Position numbers and translations under genes: made by a program
The notes under the pieces: model-generated
Seen by the model: the letters and a program-made list of their open reading frames with translations, nothing else
The model's database searches: none
Told to the model about the DNA's origin: nothing
Source of the DNA: Nocardioides faecalis
GTDB taxonomy: Bacteria; Actinomycetota; Actinomycetes; Propionibacteriales; Nocardioidaceae
Reading direction: 5' to 3'
Length of the DNA stretch: 64,000 bases
Assembly: GCF_018388425.1 (NCBI RefSeq)
Contig: NZ_CP074406.1
Span: 248,001 to 312,000 of the forward strand
Part shown: piece after piece, positions 8,071-16,504 of the stretch
Position numbering within the stretch: position 1 is the stretch's first letter
How the letters are laid out: each line of letters opens with the position of its first letter

Positions 8071-9266
8071 TGAGCGCCAAACCGATGTTCCACGACGTCG
8101 CGATCGTGGCGATGGGCTGCACGCCGTTCCGCGACCACTGGAGCTCGTCGGCCGACGACCTGCTGGTGGACGCGGTCCAGGCCTGCCTGGAGTCCAACGA
8201 CAAGATCACCCTGGACGCCGTCGACGCGTTCTGGGTGGGCACCCAGGGCTCCGGCATGTCCGGGCAGACCCTGGCCCGTCCGCTGCGGCTGACCGGCAAG
8301 CCGGTGACCCGGGTGGAGAACTACTGCGCGACCGGCTCCGAGGCGTTCCGCAACGCGGCCTTCGCGGTGGCCTCCGGCGCCTACGACATGGTGATGGCGA
8401 CCGGTGTGGAGAAGCTCAAGGACTCCTCGCAGTCCGGCCTCTCCGCGGTCTTCCCGCCCGCCGACGGCAGCGACGTCGACTGGACCGCCCCGGCCGGGTT
8501 CTCCCTGCTGGCCCCCGCCTACGCCGCGGCGTACGGCGTGACGCAGCCCGACCTGCGCTCCGCGCTGACCCACGTGGCGGTGAAGAACCACGCCAACGGT
8601 GCGCTCAACCCGCGCGCGCAGTTCCAGAAGCCGATCACGCCCGAGGTCGTCGAGAAGGCGCCGCCGATCGCCGGCATGCTCGGCGTCATGGACTGCTCCG
8701 GCGTCTCCGACGGCGCCGCGGTGGCGGTCGTGGTCCGCGCCGAGGACGCCTACAAGTACACCGACAAGCCGGTGTTCCTGCACGGGATGTCCTTCATCGC
8801 CGGCTCCGGCGACGGCCTGGCCACCGACGGCTACGACTTCACCACCTTCCCCGAGGTCGCCCAGGCCGCGGCGCAGGCCTACGAGCAGGCCGGCGTCACC
8901 GACCCCGCCACGCAGATCTCGCTGGCCGAGGTGCACGACTGCTTCACCCCGACCGAGATGGTGCTCATGGAGGACCTCGGGTTCTCCGAGCGCGGCAAGG
9001 CCTGGCGCGACATCCTCGACGGCCGCTACGACCTCGACGGCGCGCTGCCGGTCAACACCGACGGTGGCCTGAAGTCGTTCGGACACCCGATCGGTGCCAC
9101 CGGGTTGCGGATGATGTTCGAGTGCTTCAGCCAGCTGCGCGGCGAGGCCGGTGAGCGCCAGGTCGACGGCGCCCGGTTGGCGCTGGCCCAGAACCTGGGC
9201 GGCCAGCCCGGATCCTGCGTCGCCTTCGTGGCGGTGCTCGGCAACGAGGAGCCGGTGCGCGCATGA
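8070..9266 (+). CDS. SCP-x/lipid-transfer-type thiolase (acetyl-CoA acetyltransferase family)
   Basis: A 398-residue thiolase-fold protein. The start ATG at 8070 overlaps the previous stop (TGATG). Residues expected for activity are present: nucleophile Cys86 in 'VENYCATGSEAF', His289 in the HDCFT motif typical of SCP-x thiolases, His339 in 'SFGHPIGATG', and Cys383 near the C-terminus in 'GGQPGSCVAF'. It should cleave 3-oxoacyl-CoA to a shortened acyl-CoA plus acetyl- or propionyl-CoA. The tight coupling to the DUF35 fusion protein suggests a physical complex. Steroid Ltp2-like retro-aldolases lack some of these residues, so true thiolase activity is favoured here. Confidence 0.88.
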   Translation: MSAKPMFHDVAIVAMGCTPFRDHWSSSADDLLVDAVQACLESNDKITLDAVDAFWVGTQGSGMSGQTLARPLRLTGKPVTRVENYCATGSEAFRNAAFAVASGAYDMVMATGVEKLKDSSQSGLSAVFPPADGSDVDWTAPAGFSLLAPAYAAAYGVTQPDLRSALTHVAVKNHANGALNPRAQFQKPITPEVVEKAPPIAGMLGVMDCSGVSDGAAVAVVVRAEDAYKYTDKPVFLHGMSFIAGSGDGLATDGYDFTTFPEVAQAAAQAYEQAGVTDPATQISLAEVHDCFTPTEMVLMEDLGFSERGKAWRDILDGRYDLDGALPVNTDGGLKSFGHPIGATGLRMMFECFSQLRGEAGERQVDGARLALAQNLGGQPGSCVAFVAVLGNEEPVRA

Positions 9267-10177
9267 GCAGCTCGAGCAGCTTCGTCTCCTACGACGGCCG
9301 CGTCGTCGTGGTCACCGGTGCCGGCAACGGCATCGGCCGGGCCCACGCCCTCACCCTCGCGAGCCGCGGCGCCCGCGTCGTGGTCAACGACCTCGGCGGC
9401 GCCGTCGACGGCAGCGGCACCTCCGGTGCCGCGCAGCGCGTGGTCGACGAGATCGTCGCCGCCGGGGGAGAGGCCGTCGCCTCCACCGACTCGGTGGCCA
9501 CCGTCGAGGGCGGCCGTGCCCTCATCGACACCGCGATCGAGGCCTGGGGTCGGGTCGACGCGGTCATCCACAACGCCGGCATCCTGCGCGACCGCTCGTT
9601 CGCGAAGATGGAGGACGCCGACGTCACGTCGGTCCTCGACGTGCACCTCGGCGGGGCGTTCAACGTGTTGCGCCCGGCCTGGCCGCACATGGTCGAGGCC
9701 GGCTACGGCCGGATCGTGCTGACCACCTCCAGCTCGGGCCTGCTCGGCAACTTCGGCCAGTCCAGCTACGCCGCGGCCAAGGCGGGGCTGATCGGGCTGA
9801 TGAACGTGCTGGCCCTGGAGGGCGCCCGCAGCGGGATCCTGGTCAACGCGATCTCCCCGACGGCTGCGACCCGGATGACCGAGGGCCTGCTCGGCGAGCT
9901 CGCCGAGCGGTTCGACCCCCAGCACGTGGCCGCCGTGGCGACGTACCTCGCCTCCGAGCAGTGCGAGCTCGACCGCACGATCCTCACCGTCGGTGGGGGC
10001 CGGGTCGGCCGGGTCTTCATCGGCGTCACCCCCGGCTGGTACGGCGGTCGCGAGCCCGCCACCCCCGACGACGTGCTCGACGCGATCGGCGAGATCACCT
10101 CGCTGGACGACTTCATCGTCCCCAAGGGCGGTGCCGACGAGATCGCGCTCATCCAGCAGGTCCTCGGCTCCGACTGA
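9263..10177 (+). CDS. SDR family oxidoreductase, (3R)-hydroxyacyl-CoA dehydrogenase-like
   Basis: A 304-residue short-chain dehydrogenase. The NAD-binding motif TGAGNGIG is at residues 18-25, the sequence 'VVNDLGGAVDGSG' marks the MFE-2/17beta-HSD4-like subgroup, 'HNAGIL' is the NNAG-type motif, and the catalytic Ser-Tyr-Lys lies in 'TSSSGLLGNFGQSSYAAAK'. A C-terminal extension of about 60 residues follows the usual end of the fold, as in peroxisomal-type multifunctional enzyme dehydrogenase domains. It overlaps the thiolase gene by four bases and probably oxidises the 3-hydroxyacyl-CoA that the thiolase then cleaves. Confidence 0.9.
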   Translation: MSSSSSFVSYDGRVVVVTGAGNGIGRAHALTLASRGARVVVNDLGGAVDGSGTSGAAQRVVDEIVAAGGEAVASTDSVATVEGGRALIDTAIEAWGRVDAVIHNAGILRDRSFAKMEDADVTSVLDVHLGGAFNVLRPAWPHMVEAGYGRIVLTTSSSGLLGNFGQSSYAAAKAGLIGLMNVLALEGARSGILVNAISPTAATRMTEGLLGELAERFDPQHVAAVATYLASEQCELDRTILTVGGGRVGRVFIGVTPGWYGGREPATPDDVLDAIGEITSLDDFIVPKGGADEIALIQQVLGSD

Positions 10178-10217
10178 GCCGGGCCGGCAGAACCAGGCCA
10201 GAACCAGGAAGGCGAAC

Positions 10218-10736
10218 ATGCCAGTCAGCGAAGTCCACCACGTGGCGATGACGGTCTCCGACGTCGAGCGCGCGGCGGCGTTCTACGAGCAGGCGCTCGG
10301 CTACACCCGGACCCTGCGCTCCGACGTCGGCGGTCCCGGCATCGAGACCTCCCTCGGCCTGCCCGAGGGCACCACCGGCAAGGTGCAGTACCTGCAGGGC
10401 CCCAGCCAGATCGGCCAGCTCGAGCTGATCGAGTGGAACGGCCAGACCCAGCGGACCAGCACTGCGGGCCACCTCGAGCTGGGCACCTTCCTGCTGAGCT
10501 TCCAGGTGCCGGTCGAGGAGATCGAGGAGCTGCACGACCGCGTCGCCGCCCTCGGCGGGGAGTGCCTGACCCGGCCGAACCGGGTGCTGCTGGAGAACTA
10601 CGGCTACATCACCGCGTTCGCCGCCCGCGACCTTGACGGCAACCTGCTGGAGTTCGTCAGCCTGCCCAGCCGGGAGGAGATCCGAGCCTTCCGGCGCGGT
10701 GTCGCGGCGGCGGTGAGCGCCCGTGACGACGGCTAA
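10218..10736 (+). CDS. VOC family protein (methylmalonyl-CoA epimerase/glyoxalase-like)
   Basis: A 172-residue VOC protein. ATG 10218 is preceded by AGGAAGG (10206-10212). A first half-module starts 'VHHVAMTVSDVERAAAFYEQAL', with His at the usual first metal-ligand position, and a second half contains 'DLDGNLLEFV', whose Glu is the usual last ligand. This pattern suits metal-dependent epimerases, glyoxalases or ring-fission enzymes. In a CoA-ester pathway an epimerase or isomerase role is plausible, but substrate cannot be read from sequence. Its 3' end overlaps the next acyl-CoA synthetase by 14 bases. Confidence 0.85.
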   Translation: MPVSEVHHVAMTVSDVERAAAFYEQALGYTRTLRSDVGGPGIETSLGLPEGTTGKVQYLQGPSQIGQLELIEWNGQTQRTSTAGHLELGTFLLSFQVPVEEIEELHDRVAALGGECLTRPNRVLLENYGYITAFAARDLDGNLLEFVSLPSREEIRAFRRGVAAAVSARDDG

Positions 10737-12291
10737 CTTCGCGGAGGTGCTGCGCGGCCAGGCGCTGCGGCGCGGGCAGCGCGAGGCGCTCGTCGACGGC
10801 GAGGAGCGCTGGACCTACGCCGAGCTCGACGCCGACGTCGACCGGCACGCCGCCGCGCTGCTGGCCGCCGGCGTCACCCCCGCCGACCTGGTCGGCATCC
10901 TGGGCCGCAACAGCGCGACCTACCTGCTCGAGCTGCTCGCGCTGGCCCGGATCGGGGCGATCGCCGTGCCGCTGAACTGGCGGCTGCACCCCAGCGAGCA
11001 GAGCTACGTGCTGCGCCAGGCCGGCATCACCGCCCTGGCGTACGACGACGAGTTCGCCGGCCTCGTGCGCGAGGTCGACGCGGACCTCCCGCTGCGCGTC
11101 CTCGTCTCCCACGGCGACGTGCTGGAGCGCGGCGCCCTCCGGCTCACCGACCTGTTGGCCGCGGTGCCGGCCGGCACCCGGGTGCCGGACGCGGAGAAGG
11201 ACCGCGACGACGTGCACCGGCTGCTCTACACCTCGGGCACCACGGCGCACCCCAAGGGCGTGATCCACACCTGCGCCAACGTGGCCGCCAACCACCGCGC
11301 CCAGGTGCTCGAGCTCGAGCTGACCCAGGCCGACCGGATCCTGCTCTCCGCGCCGATGTTCCACGTCTCCGGCCTCGAGGCGCCCGGCCTGGCCACCTTC
11401 GTGGCCGGGGCGACGCTGGTGGTCGCGCCGACCACCAGCCCCGCCGACATCGGCCGGCTGGTGGAGACCGAGCGGATCACCGGTCTGGTGCTGGCCGCCC
11501 AGATCCTGTTCGGCATCCTCGAGGCGGACCCCGCCCCGGACCTGTCCTCGCTGCGCTACCTGCTCTTCGCCGGCGTCGCGCCGAGCGTGCGCCGCCAGGT
11601 CAAGGAGCGGCTGCCGCACGTGCGCACCGTGGACACCTTCGGGATGACCGAGCTGTGCAACGGCGTGGCCTACATGGATGCCGCGCACGAGGTGGAGAAG
11701 CTCGGCGCGCTCGGTGCTCCCTTCCCCGGGGTGCACATCCGGGTCGTCGACGAGGACTTCCGCCCGGTGCCGCCCGGCGTCGAGGGCGAGATCGTGGTGC
11801 GCGGCGAGAAGGTCTCGCCCGGCTACTGGCGCGACGAGGAGGCCACCCGGCGCTCGCGCCGCGACGGCTGGTTCCTGACCGGCGACGTCGGCCGCCTCGA
11901 CGCCGACGGCTATCTGTGGTTCGTCGACCGGCGCGCGGACCTGATCAAGTCCGGCGGCGAGAACATCGCCAGCGCCGAGGTGGAGCGGGTCGTCGCCTCC
12001 CACCCCGGGGTCGCGGAGGTCGCCGTCGTCGGCGTGCCCGACCCGCGCTGGGACGAGGTGCCCAAGGCGTGGGTCGTCGCCCGGCCCGGCAGCGGGTTGA
12101 CCGAGGACGACGTACGCACCCACTGCGAGGCGAACCTGGCCCGCTACAAGGTGCCCAAGCACGTCGAGATCGTCGAGGCGCTGCCGCGCAACGACTCCGG
12201 CAAGGTGCTCAAGAAGGTGCTGCGCCAACAGGGGACCGCCAGCGCCGGAGCCGCCGGGAGCGCTGAGCTCGCGGGGGGAGCGGGCCGGTGA
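10723..12291 (+). CDS. Class I AMP-dependent acyl-CoA synthetase (1 of 4)
   Basis: A 522-residue ANL-superfamily ligase starting at GTG 10723. The ATP-binding motif is 'YTSGTTAHPKGV', the adenylate motif 'DTFGMTELCN' lies in the middle, the hinge region is 'FLTGDVGRLDADGYLWFVDR', and the catalytic lysine motif near the C-terminus is 'NDSGKVLKK'. These are enough for ATP-dependent CoA activation of a carboxylic acid. A low-complexity Ala/Gly tail follows the lysine motif. The gene overlaps both its neighbours and belongs to the importer-thiolase operon. Chain length or ring preference cannot be deduced. Confidence 0.9.
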   Translation: MTTANFAEVLRGQALRRGQREALVDGEERWTYAELDADVDRHAAALLAAGVTPADLVGILGRNSATYLLELLALARIGAIAVPLNWRLHPSEQSYVLRQAGITALAYDDEFAGLVREVDADLPLRVLVSHGDVLERGALRLTDLLAAVPAGTRVPDAEKDRDDVHRLLYTSGTTAHPKGVIHTCANVAANHRAQVLELELTQADRILLSAPMFHVSGLEAPGLATFVAGATLVVAPTTSPADIGRLVETERITGLVLAAQILFGILEADPAPDLSSLRYLLFAGVAPSVRRQVKERLPHVRTVDTFGMTELCNGVAYMDAAHEVEKLGALGAPFPGVHIRVVDEDFRPVPPGVEGEIVVRGEKVSPGYWRDEEATRRSRRDGWFLTGDVGRLDADGYLWFVDRRADLIKSGGENIASAEVERVVASHPGVAEVAVVGVPDPRWDEVPKAWVVARPGSGLTEDDVRTHCEANLARYKVPKHVEIVEALPRNDSGKVLKKVLRQQGTASAGAAGSAELAGGAGR

Positions 12292-13832
12292 GCACCGCGA
12301 ACCTGGCCCGCGTGGTCGGCGGCAACGCGGTGCGCTTCGCCGAGCGCACCGCCCTGGTCTTCGCCGAGCGTCGCTGGACCTACGCCGAGCTCGACCGCGA
12401 CGTCTCCGCGCTGGCCGCCGGGCTGCGCGAGGACGGCGTCGGCCGCGGCACCCGGGTCGCCGTCGTCGCCGACAACGTCCCCGAATTCCTGCTGCTGGCG
12501 ATGGCGCTGAGCCGCCTCGGTGCGGTGCTGGTGCCGCTCAACTACCGGCTCACCGCCGCCGAGCTCGCCCACCTGCTCGGCCACGCGCAGGTGCAGGCGG
12601 TGGCGACGGTCCCCGAATTCGCCGCGCTGACCGCCGAGGCCGCCGCCGCGCTGCCGGGCGTGCGCCGCTACGGCCTGGAGGAGATCGACGAGGGCTGGGC
12701 GAGCATCCCGCGGATGGTCGAGGCCCACCGCGGTGCGGTGGTCGCCGACGTCGCGCTCGGCGACGACGATCTGCAGCGGATCGTCTACACGTCCGGCACC
12801 ACCAGCCTGCCCAAGGGCGTGCTGCTCACCCACGGCAACGTGCGCGCGAACATGCACGCCCAGGTGGTCGAGCTCGGCCTGCGACCGAGCGACCGGATCC
12901 TCAACTTCGCCCCGCTCTACCACGTCGGCGGCACCGACCTGCCGGGCTTCGCGATCTGGCACGTCGGCGGCACGATGGTGCTCCAGCGCCGGGTGCAGCC
13001 GCACGCCATCCTCGCCGCTATCGAGGACGAGGGCATCACCGGGATGGTGCTGGCGGCGACGATGCTCGACATGGTCCGTCGTGCGGCCGAGGAGCGCTCG
13101 GCGGACCTGCGCAGCGTGCGGTGGCTGATCTTCTCCCAGGTCACCCCGGCGCTGTTCCGGGTCGCCCGCGAGCTGTTCGGGCACGCCCGGCTGATCGAGG
13201 GCTACGGCCTGACCGAGACGTGCAGCGGGCTGACCTACCTCGACGAGGCGCACATGGAGACCAAGCAGGGCTCCGTCGGGCTGCCGGTCGCCTGGGTCGA
13301 CGTCCGGGTGGTCGACCCCAGCGGTGCGGACGTGCCGCCGGGCGTCGAGGGTGAGGTCGTCGCCCGCGGTCCCAAGGTCAGCCCCGGCTACCTGGACGAC
13401 CCGGCCGCCACCGCGGCGGCATTCCGCGACGGCTGGTTCCACACCGGCGACATCGGGGTGCGCGACGCCGACGGCTACCTCTACATCCGCGACCGGATCA
13501 AGGACATGATCCGCTCGGGCGGAGAGAACATGGCCAGCGCCGAGATCGAGAACGTGCTCGCCGACCACCCCGACGTCCTCTCCGTCGCCGTCGTCGGCGC
13601 CCCGGACCCGCGCTGGCAGGAGGTGCCGGTCGCCTTCGTCGTGGGCCGGCCCGGCCTGGACCCCGCCGACCTGGTGGCCAGCGCCGACGGACGGCTGGGC
13701 AGGTTCAAGCTGCCCAAGGCCGTGTACGTCGTCGACGAGCTGCCCACCAACCCGTCCGGGAAGGTGCTCAAACGGGACCTGCGCGAGCGGCTCGCCGGGC
13801 TGGAGCCCGACTGGCGCTACGCCCCGGCCTGA
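12288..13832 (+). CDS. Class I AMP-dependent acyl-CoA synthetase (2 of 4)
   Basis: A 514-residue acyl-CoA synthetase. GTG 12288 overlaps the preceding stop (GTGA). Motifs: 'YTSGTTSLPKGVLLTHGN' for ATP, 'EGYGLTETCSGLTY' for the adenylate site, 'FHTGDIGVRDADGYLYIRDR' for the hinge, and 'NPSGKVLKRDL' with the catalytic Lys. It is clearly related to the adjacent synthetase 1 (shared start 'TANLARV'/'TANFAEV' and similar spacing), so the pair probably arose by tandem duplication and may activate successive intermediates. It is the last gene of this plus-strand run before the convergent hydrolase gene. Confidence 0.9.
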   Translation: MSTANLARVVGGNAVRFAERTALVFAERRWTYAELDRDVSALAAGLREDGVGRGTRVAVVADNVPEFLLLAMALSRLGAVLVPLNYRLTAAELAHLLGHAQVQAVATVPEFAALTAEAAAALPGVRRYGLEEIDEGWASIPRMVEAHRGAVVADVALGDDDLQRIVYTSGTTSLPKGVLLTHGNVRANMHAQVVELGLRPSDRILNFAPLYHVGGTDLPGFAIWHVGGTMVLQRRVQPHAILAAIEDEGITGMVLAATMLDMVRRAAEERSADLRSVRWLIFSQVTPALFRVARELFGHARLIEGYGLTETCSGLTYLDEAHMETKQGSVGLPVAWVDVRVVDPSGADVPPGVEGEVVARGPKVSPGYLDDPAATAAAFRDGWFHTGDIGVRDADGYLYIRDRIKDMIRSGGENMASAEIENVLADHPDVLSVAVVGAPDPRWQEVPVAFVVGRPGLDPADLVASADGRLGRFKLPKAVYVVDELPTNPSGKVLKRDLRERLAGLEPDWRYAPA

Positions 13833-13858
13833 CCCGCCCCGCCTGACCCCGCCCAGAC

Positions 13859-13885
13859 CTCGAGTCCCAGAGCTCGAGTCCCAGA
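13859..13885. repeat. 13-bp direct repeat in a convergent gene junction
   Basis: CTCGAGTCCCAGA occurs at 13859-13871 and again at 13873-13885, between the convergent synthetase and hydrolase genes. No strong hairpin is seen here, so how the two transcripts end is not clear. Confidence 0.5.
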
Positions 13886-13887
13886 CC

Positions 13888-14877
13888 TCAGCCCCCGGCG
13901 AGCAGCGCCGCGGTGTGCATGAGCGCGAACCGGCGGGTGCCGTGGCCGAGGTCCTCCCACGGCTTGGCCCACCTCAGGTGCGGCGCCACGTCCCAGGCGC
14001 TCGCCCCGGCGCCGTGGGTGGCGGCCACCTCGAGCGCGCGCTCCCGCTCGCCCGCGTGGTGCTCGAGCAGCTCGGTGGCCCGCTCCGCGACGTCGCGGTA
14101 GGCGTACTGGTGCGCGGGTGCGGCGGCGTGCACCTCGCCGTGTGCGGCCAGGTCGCGGATCCGGGTGAGCGTGGCGAGCAGGTCGCGGGCCGGTGCGTCG
14201 CCGGGCAGGCTCGGGATGGCGAGCTGGGTGGGGCCCTCGGGCATCATCGTGTCGCCGGTGAGCACGACCCCGTGGGCGACGTGCACGGTGTGCCCGGGGG
14301 TGTGCCCGGGGGTGTGCAGGACGCGCACCACGAGGTCGCCGTAGGTCAGGTCGGTGTCGCCGTCGAGGATCCGGTCGGGAACCAGGTCCTCGGCGTGGTG
14401 GGCGACCTTGACCGCTTCGTCGTACATCCGCTGCGCGGTCTCGGCGGGCACCCCGGCGGCCGGCAGCGCCCGGCGCAGCTGGTCCAGGAAGCCGCCGCGG
14501 CCGATCGCGCGCTGGTGGTCGAAGTCGTCCTCGCGGTGGATCACCACCTCCGCGCCCGAGGCCTGCCGCACCCGGTCGGCGAACCCGACGTGGTCGGGGT
14601 GGTTGTGGGAGAGCAGCACCGCGCAGATCTCCTCGACGCCGAGGCCGAGCGTGGCCAGGCCGTCGCGGAACGCGGTCCAGCAGCCGGGGTGCTCGTAGCC
14701 GGCATCGACGAGCACCAGGCCGGCGCTCGACTCGAGCAGGTGCACCGTGACCGAGCGCAGCGGGCTGCCGTGCAGCGGGACCGGCACCGCCCACACGCCG
14801 TCGACGACGGCGCCGGGGCTCGCGACCCGCCGCTCCCGGTAGGTGCGCGCCTCGATCTCGTGGAGGGGTATGGACAT
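13888..14877 (-). CDS. MBL-fold metallo-hydrolase
   Basis: A 329-residue metallo-beta-lactamase-fold protein, ATG at 14877. The metal motif HxHxDH is present as His91-Asn-His93-Pro-Asp95-His96, a further ligand is likely in 'HTPGHTPGHTVHV', and an Asp ligand in 'VLTGDTMM'. Members of this group include thioesterases, lactonases and glyoxalase II-like enzymes. Divergent from synthetase 3 with operator copy 3 between them, it belongs to the same regulon. A thioesterase or lactonase step, for example opening a lactone formed by an LLM enzyme, is plausible but unproven. Confidence 0.88.
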   Translation of the reverse strand: MSIPLHEIEARTYRERRVASPGAVVDGVWAVPVPLHGSPLRSVTVHLLESSAGLVLVDAGYEHPGCWTAFRDGLATLGLGVEEICAVLLSHNHPDHVGFADRVRQASGAEVVIHREDDFDHQRAIGRGGFLDQLRRALPAAGVPAETAQRMYDEAVKVAHHAEDLVPDRILDGDTDLTYGDLVVRVLHTPGHTPGHTVHVAHGVVLTGDTMMPEGPTQLAIPSLPGDAPARDLLATLTRIRDLAAHGEVHAAAPAHQYAYRDVAERATELLEHHAGERERALEVAATHGAGASAWDVAPHLRWAKPWEDLGHGTRRFALMHTAALLAGG

Positions 14878-14911
14878 CGGTCGAGCTCCCGTCTAATGTT
14901 GTGGCACAGAA

Positions 14912-14931
14912 CATACCGAACGGTCGGAATC
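14912..14931. promoter_or_regulatory. TetR-type operator copy 3
   Basis: CATACCGAACGGTCGGAATC lies in the 70-bp divergent gap, 34 bp from the hydrolase ATG and 16 bp from the synthetase ATG at 14948. It matches copies 2 and 4 at CATACC, the central C, GGTCGG and the penultimate A of the right arm. A repressor here could control both transcripts at once. Confidence 0.68.
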
Positions 14932-14947
14932 AAGTTCAAGGAGTGCG

Positions 14948-16477
14948 ATGGACCAGGGGCAGGTGGGCTTCCGGCGCTGGGCGGTCGCCCAGCCGCAGGC
15001 GCGCGCAGTCATCACCGCGGACGACCGCGAGGTGACCTACGGCGAGCTGTTCGCCGAGGTCAACCGCATCTCGCACGGCCTGCGCGCGCACGGCGTGGCC
15101 GAGGGCGACACGGTCGCGTGCGTGATGACCAACAGCGTCGGCATGGTCGCGCTCTACCTCGCCGCGATGCAGTCCGGGATCTACCTGGTCACGGTCAACT
15201 ACCACCTCACCGCGCCCGAGATCGCCTACATCCTCGGTGACAGCGCGGCCCGCGTCGTGGTGTGCACCGACCGGGTGCAGGACACCGTCGCCGCCGCGGC
15301 CGCCGAGCACGGCGTCCCCGTCTTCGTGGACGGCGAGGCGAGGGCCGGGCGGCCGCTCGCCGAGCTGACGGACCAGATGCCCGCGACCAGCCCGGAGACG
15401 ACCCCGGCCGGCTCGCTGATGATGTACACCTCCGGCACCACCGGCCGGCCCAAGGGCGTCAAGCGCCCGCTCAGCGGCGTCGACGCCGACACCGGCGCGC
15501 AGACCTACGTGTGGCTGTTCAAGGAGTTCGGCATGGAGCGCGAGGCGTTCGGCGCCTGGCTGGTCTCCGCGCCGATGTACCACTCCGCCAACATCACTCC
15601 CGCCATGGGCGCGCTGCACGCGGGTGGGACGCTGGTGCTCATGGACGGCTGGACCCCCGAGGGCTTCCTGGCCCGGGTCGCCCAGCACGGGGTCACCGGC
15701 TCCAGCATGGTGCCCACCCACTTCTTCCGCCTCCTGCAGCTGGCCGACGACGTGCGCACGTCGTACGACGTCTCCTCGCTGCGCTACGTGCTGCACGGCG
15801 CCGCACCCTGCCCGATCGAGGTCAAGCGGCGGATCATGGACTGGTTCGGCCCGGTCGTCTACGAGTACTACGGCTCCACCGAGGTCGGCACCACCATCGC
15901 CCGCCCGCATGAGTGGCTGGCCCACCCCGGCACCGTCGGCCGGCCGGCGTCGATCTCCACGCTGAAGATCCTCGACGCCGCGGGCGAGGAGGTGCCGACG
16001 GGGGAGACCGGCATCGTCTACATGCGCCAGGGCGAGGACCGCATGGAGTACCACAACGACCCGGACAAGACCGACGGCTCGCGCCGCGGCAACCTGCTGA
16101 CCGTGTGGGACGTCGGGCACGTCGACGCCGACGGCTTCCTCTACATCACCGGTCGCGCGGCCGAGCTGATCCTGGTGGGCGGCGTGAACGTCTACCCCGC
16201 CGAGATCGAGGCCGCGCTCATCGAGCACCCCTGGGTCGCCGACGTCGGGGTGGTGGGTCGTCCCGACGACGAGTACGGCGAGGTGCCGGTCGCGCACGTC
16301 GCGACCACCGCGCAGGCCCCCGACGCCGACGCCGTGACCGCCGCGCTGCGCGAGCACGTGGCCGCCCGGCTGGCCGGGCCCAAGCATCCCCGGGAGTACG
16401 TGGTGCACCGGGCGCTCCCACGCGACCCCAACGGCAAGCTCTACAAGGCGCGGCTCGCCGACGCCACCCCGGCGTGA
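14948..16477 (+). CDS. Class I AMP-dependent acyl-CoA synthetase (3 of 4)
   Basis: A 509-residue ligase. The start ATG 14948 follows AAGGAG (14938-14943). It carries 'MYTSGTTGRPKGVKRPL' (ATP motif), 'YEYYGSTEVGTT' (adenylate site), 'DVGHVDADGFLYITGRAAELI' (hinge) and 'DPNGKLYKARL' with the catalytic Lys. This Asn-Gly-Lys-Leu-Tyr-Lys ending and the VKRPL segment recall the actinobacterial FadD17/FadD19-like group, some of which activate steroid side-chain acids (family knowledge; assignment here is tentative). It heads the operon that continues with the two acyl-CoA dehydrogenase subunits. Confidence 0.9.
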   Translation: MDQGQVGFRRWAVAQPQARAVITADDREVTYGELFAEVNRISHGLRAHGVAEGDTVACVMTNSVGMVALYLAAMQSGIYLVTVNYHLTAPEIAYILGDSAARVVVCTDRVQDTVAAAAAEHGVPVFVDGEARAGRPLAELTDQMPATSPETTPAGSLMMYTSGTTGRPKGVKRPLSGVDADTGAQTYVWLFKEFGMEREAFGAWLVSAPMYHSANITPAMGALHAGGTLVLMDGWTPEGFLARVAQHGVTGSSMVPTHFFRLLQLADDVRTSYDVSSLRYVLHGAAPCPIEVKRRIMDWFGPVVYEYYGSTEVGTTIARPHEWLAHPGTVGRPASISTLKILDAAGEEVPTGETGIVYMRQGEDRMEYHNDPDKTDGSRRGNLLTVWDVGHVDADGFLYITGRAAELILVGGVNVYPAEIEAALIEHPWVADVGVVGRPDDEYGEVPVAHVATTAQAPDADAVTAALREHVAARLAGPKHPREYVVHRALPRDPNGKLYKARLADATPA

Positions 16478-16504
16478 GCCGGCCAGCACGAGGGAAGGGT
16501 GCAG

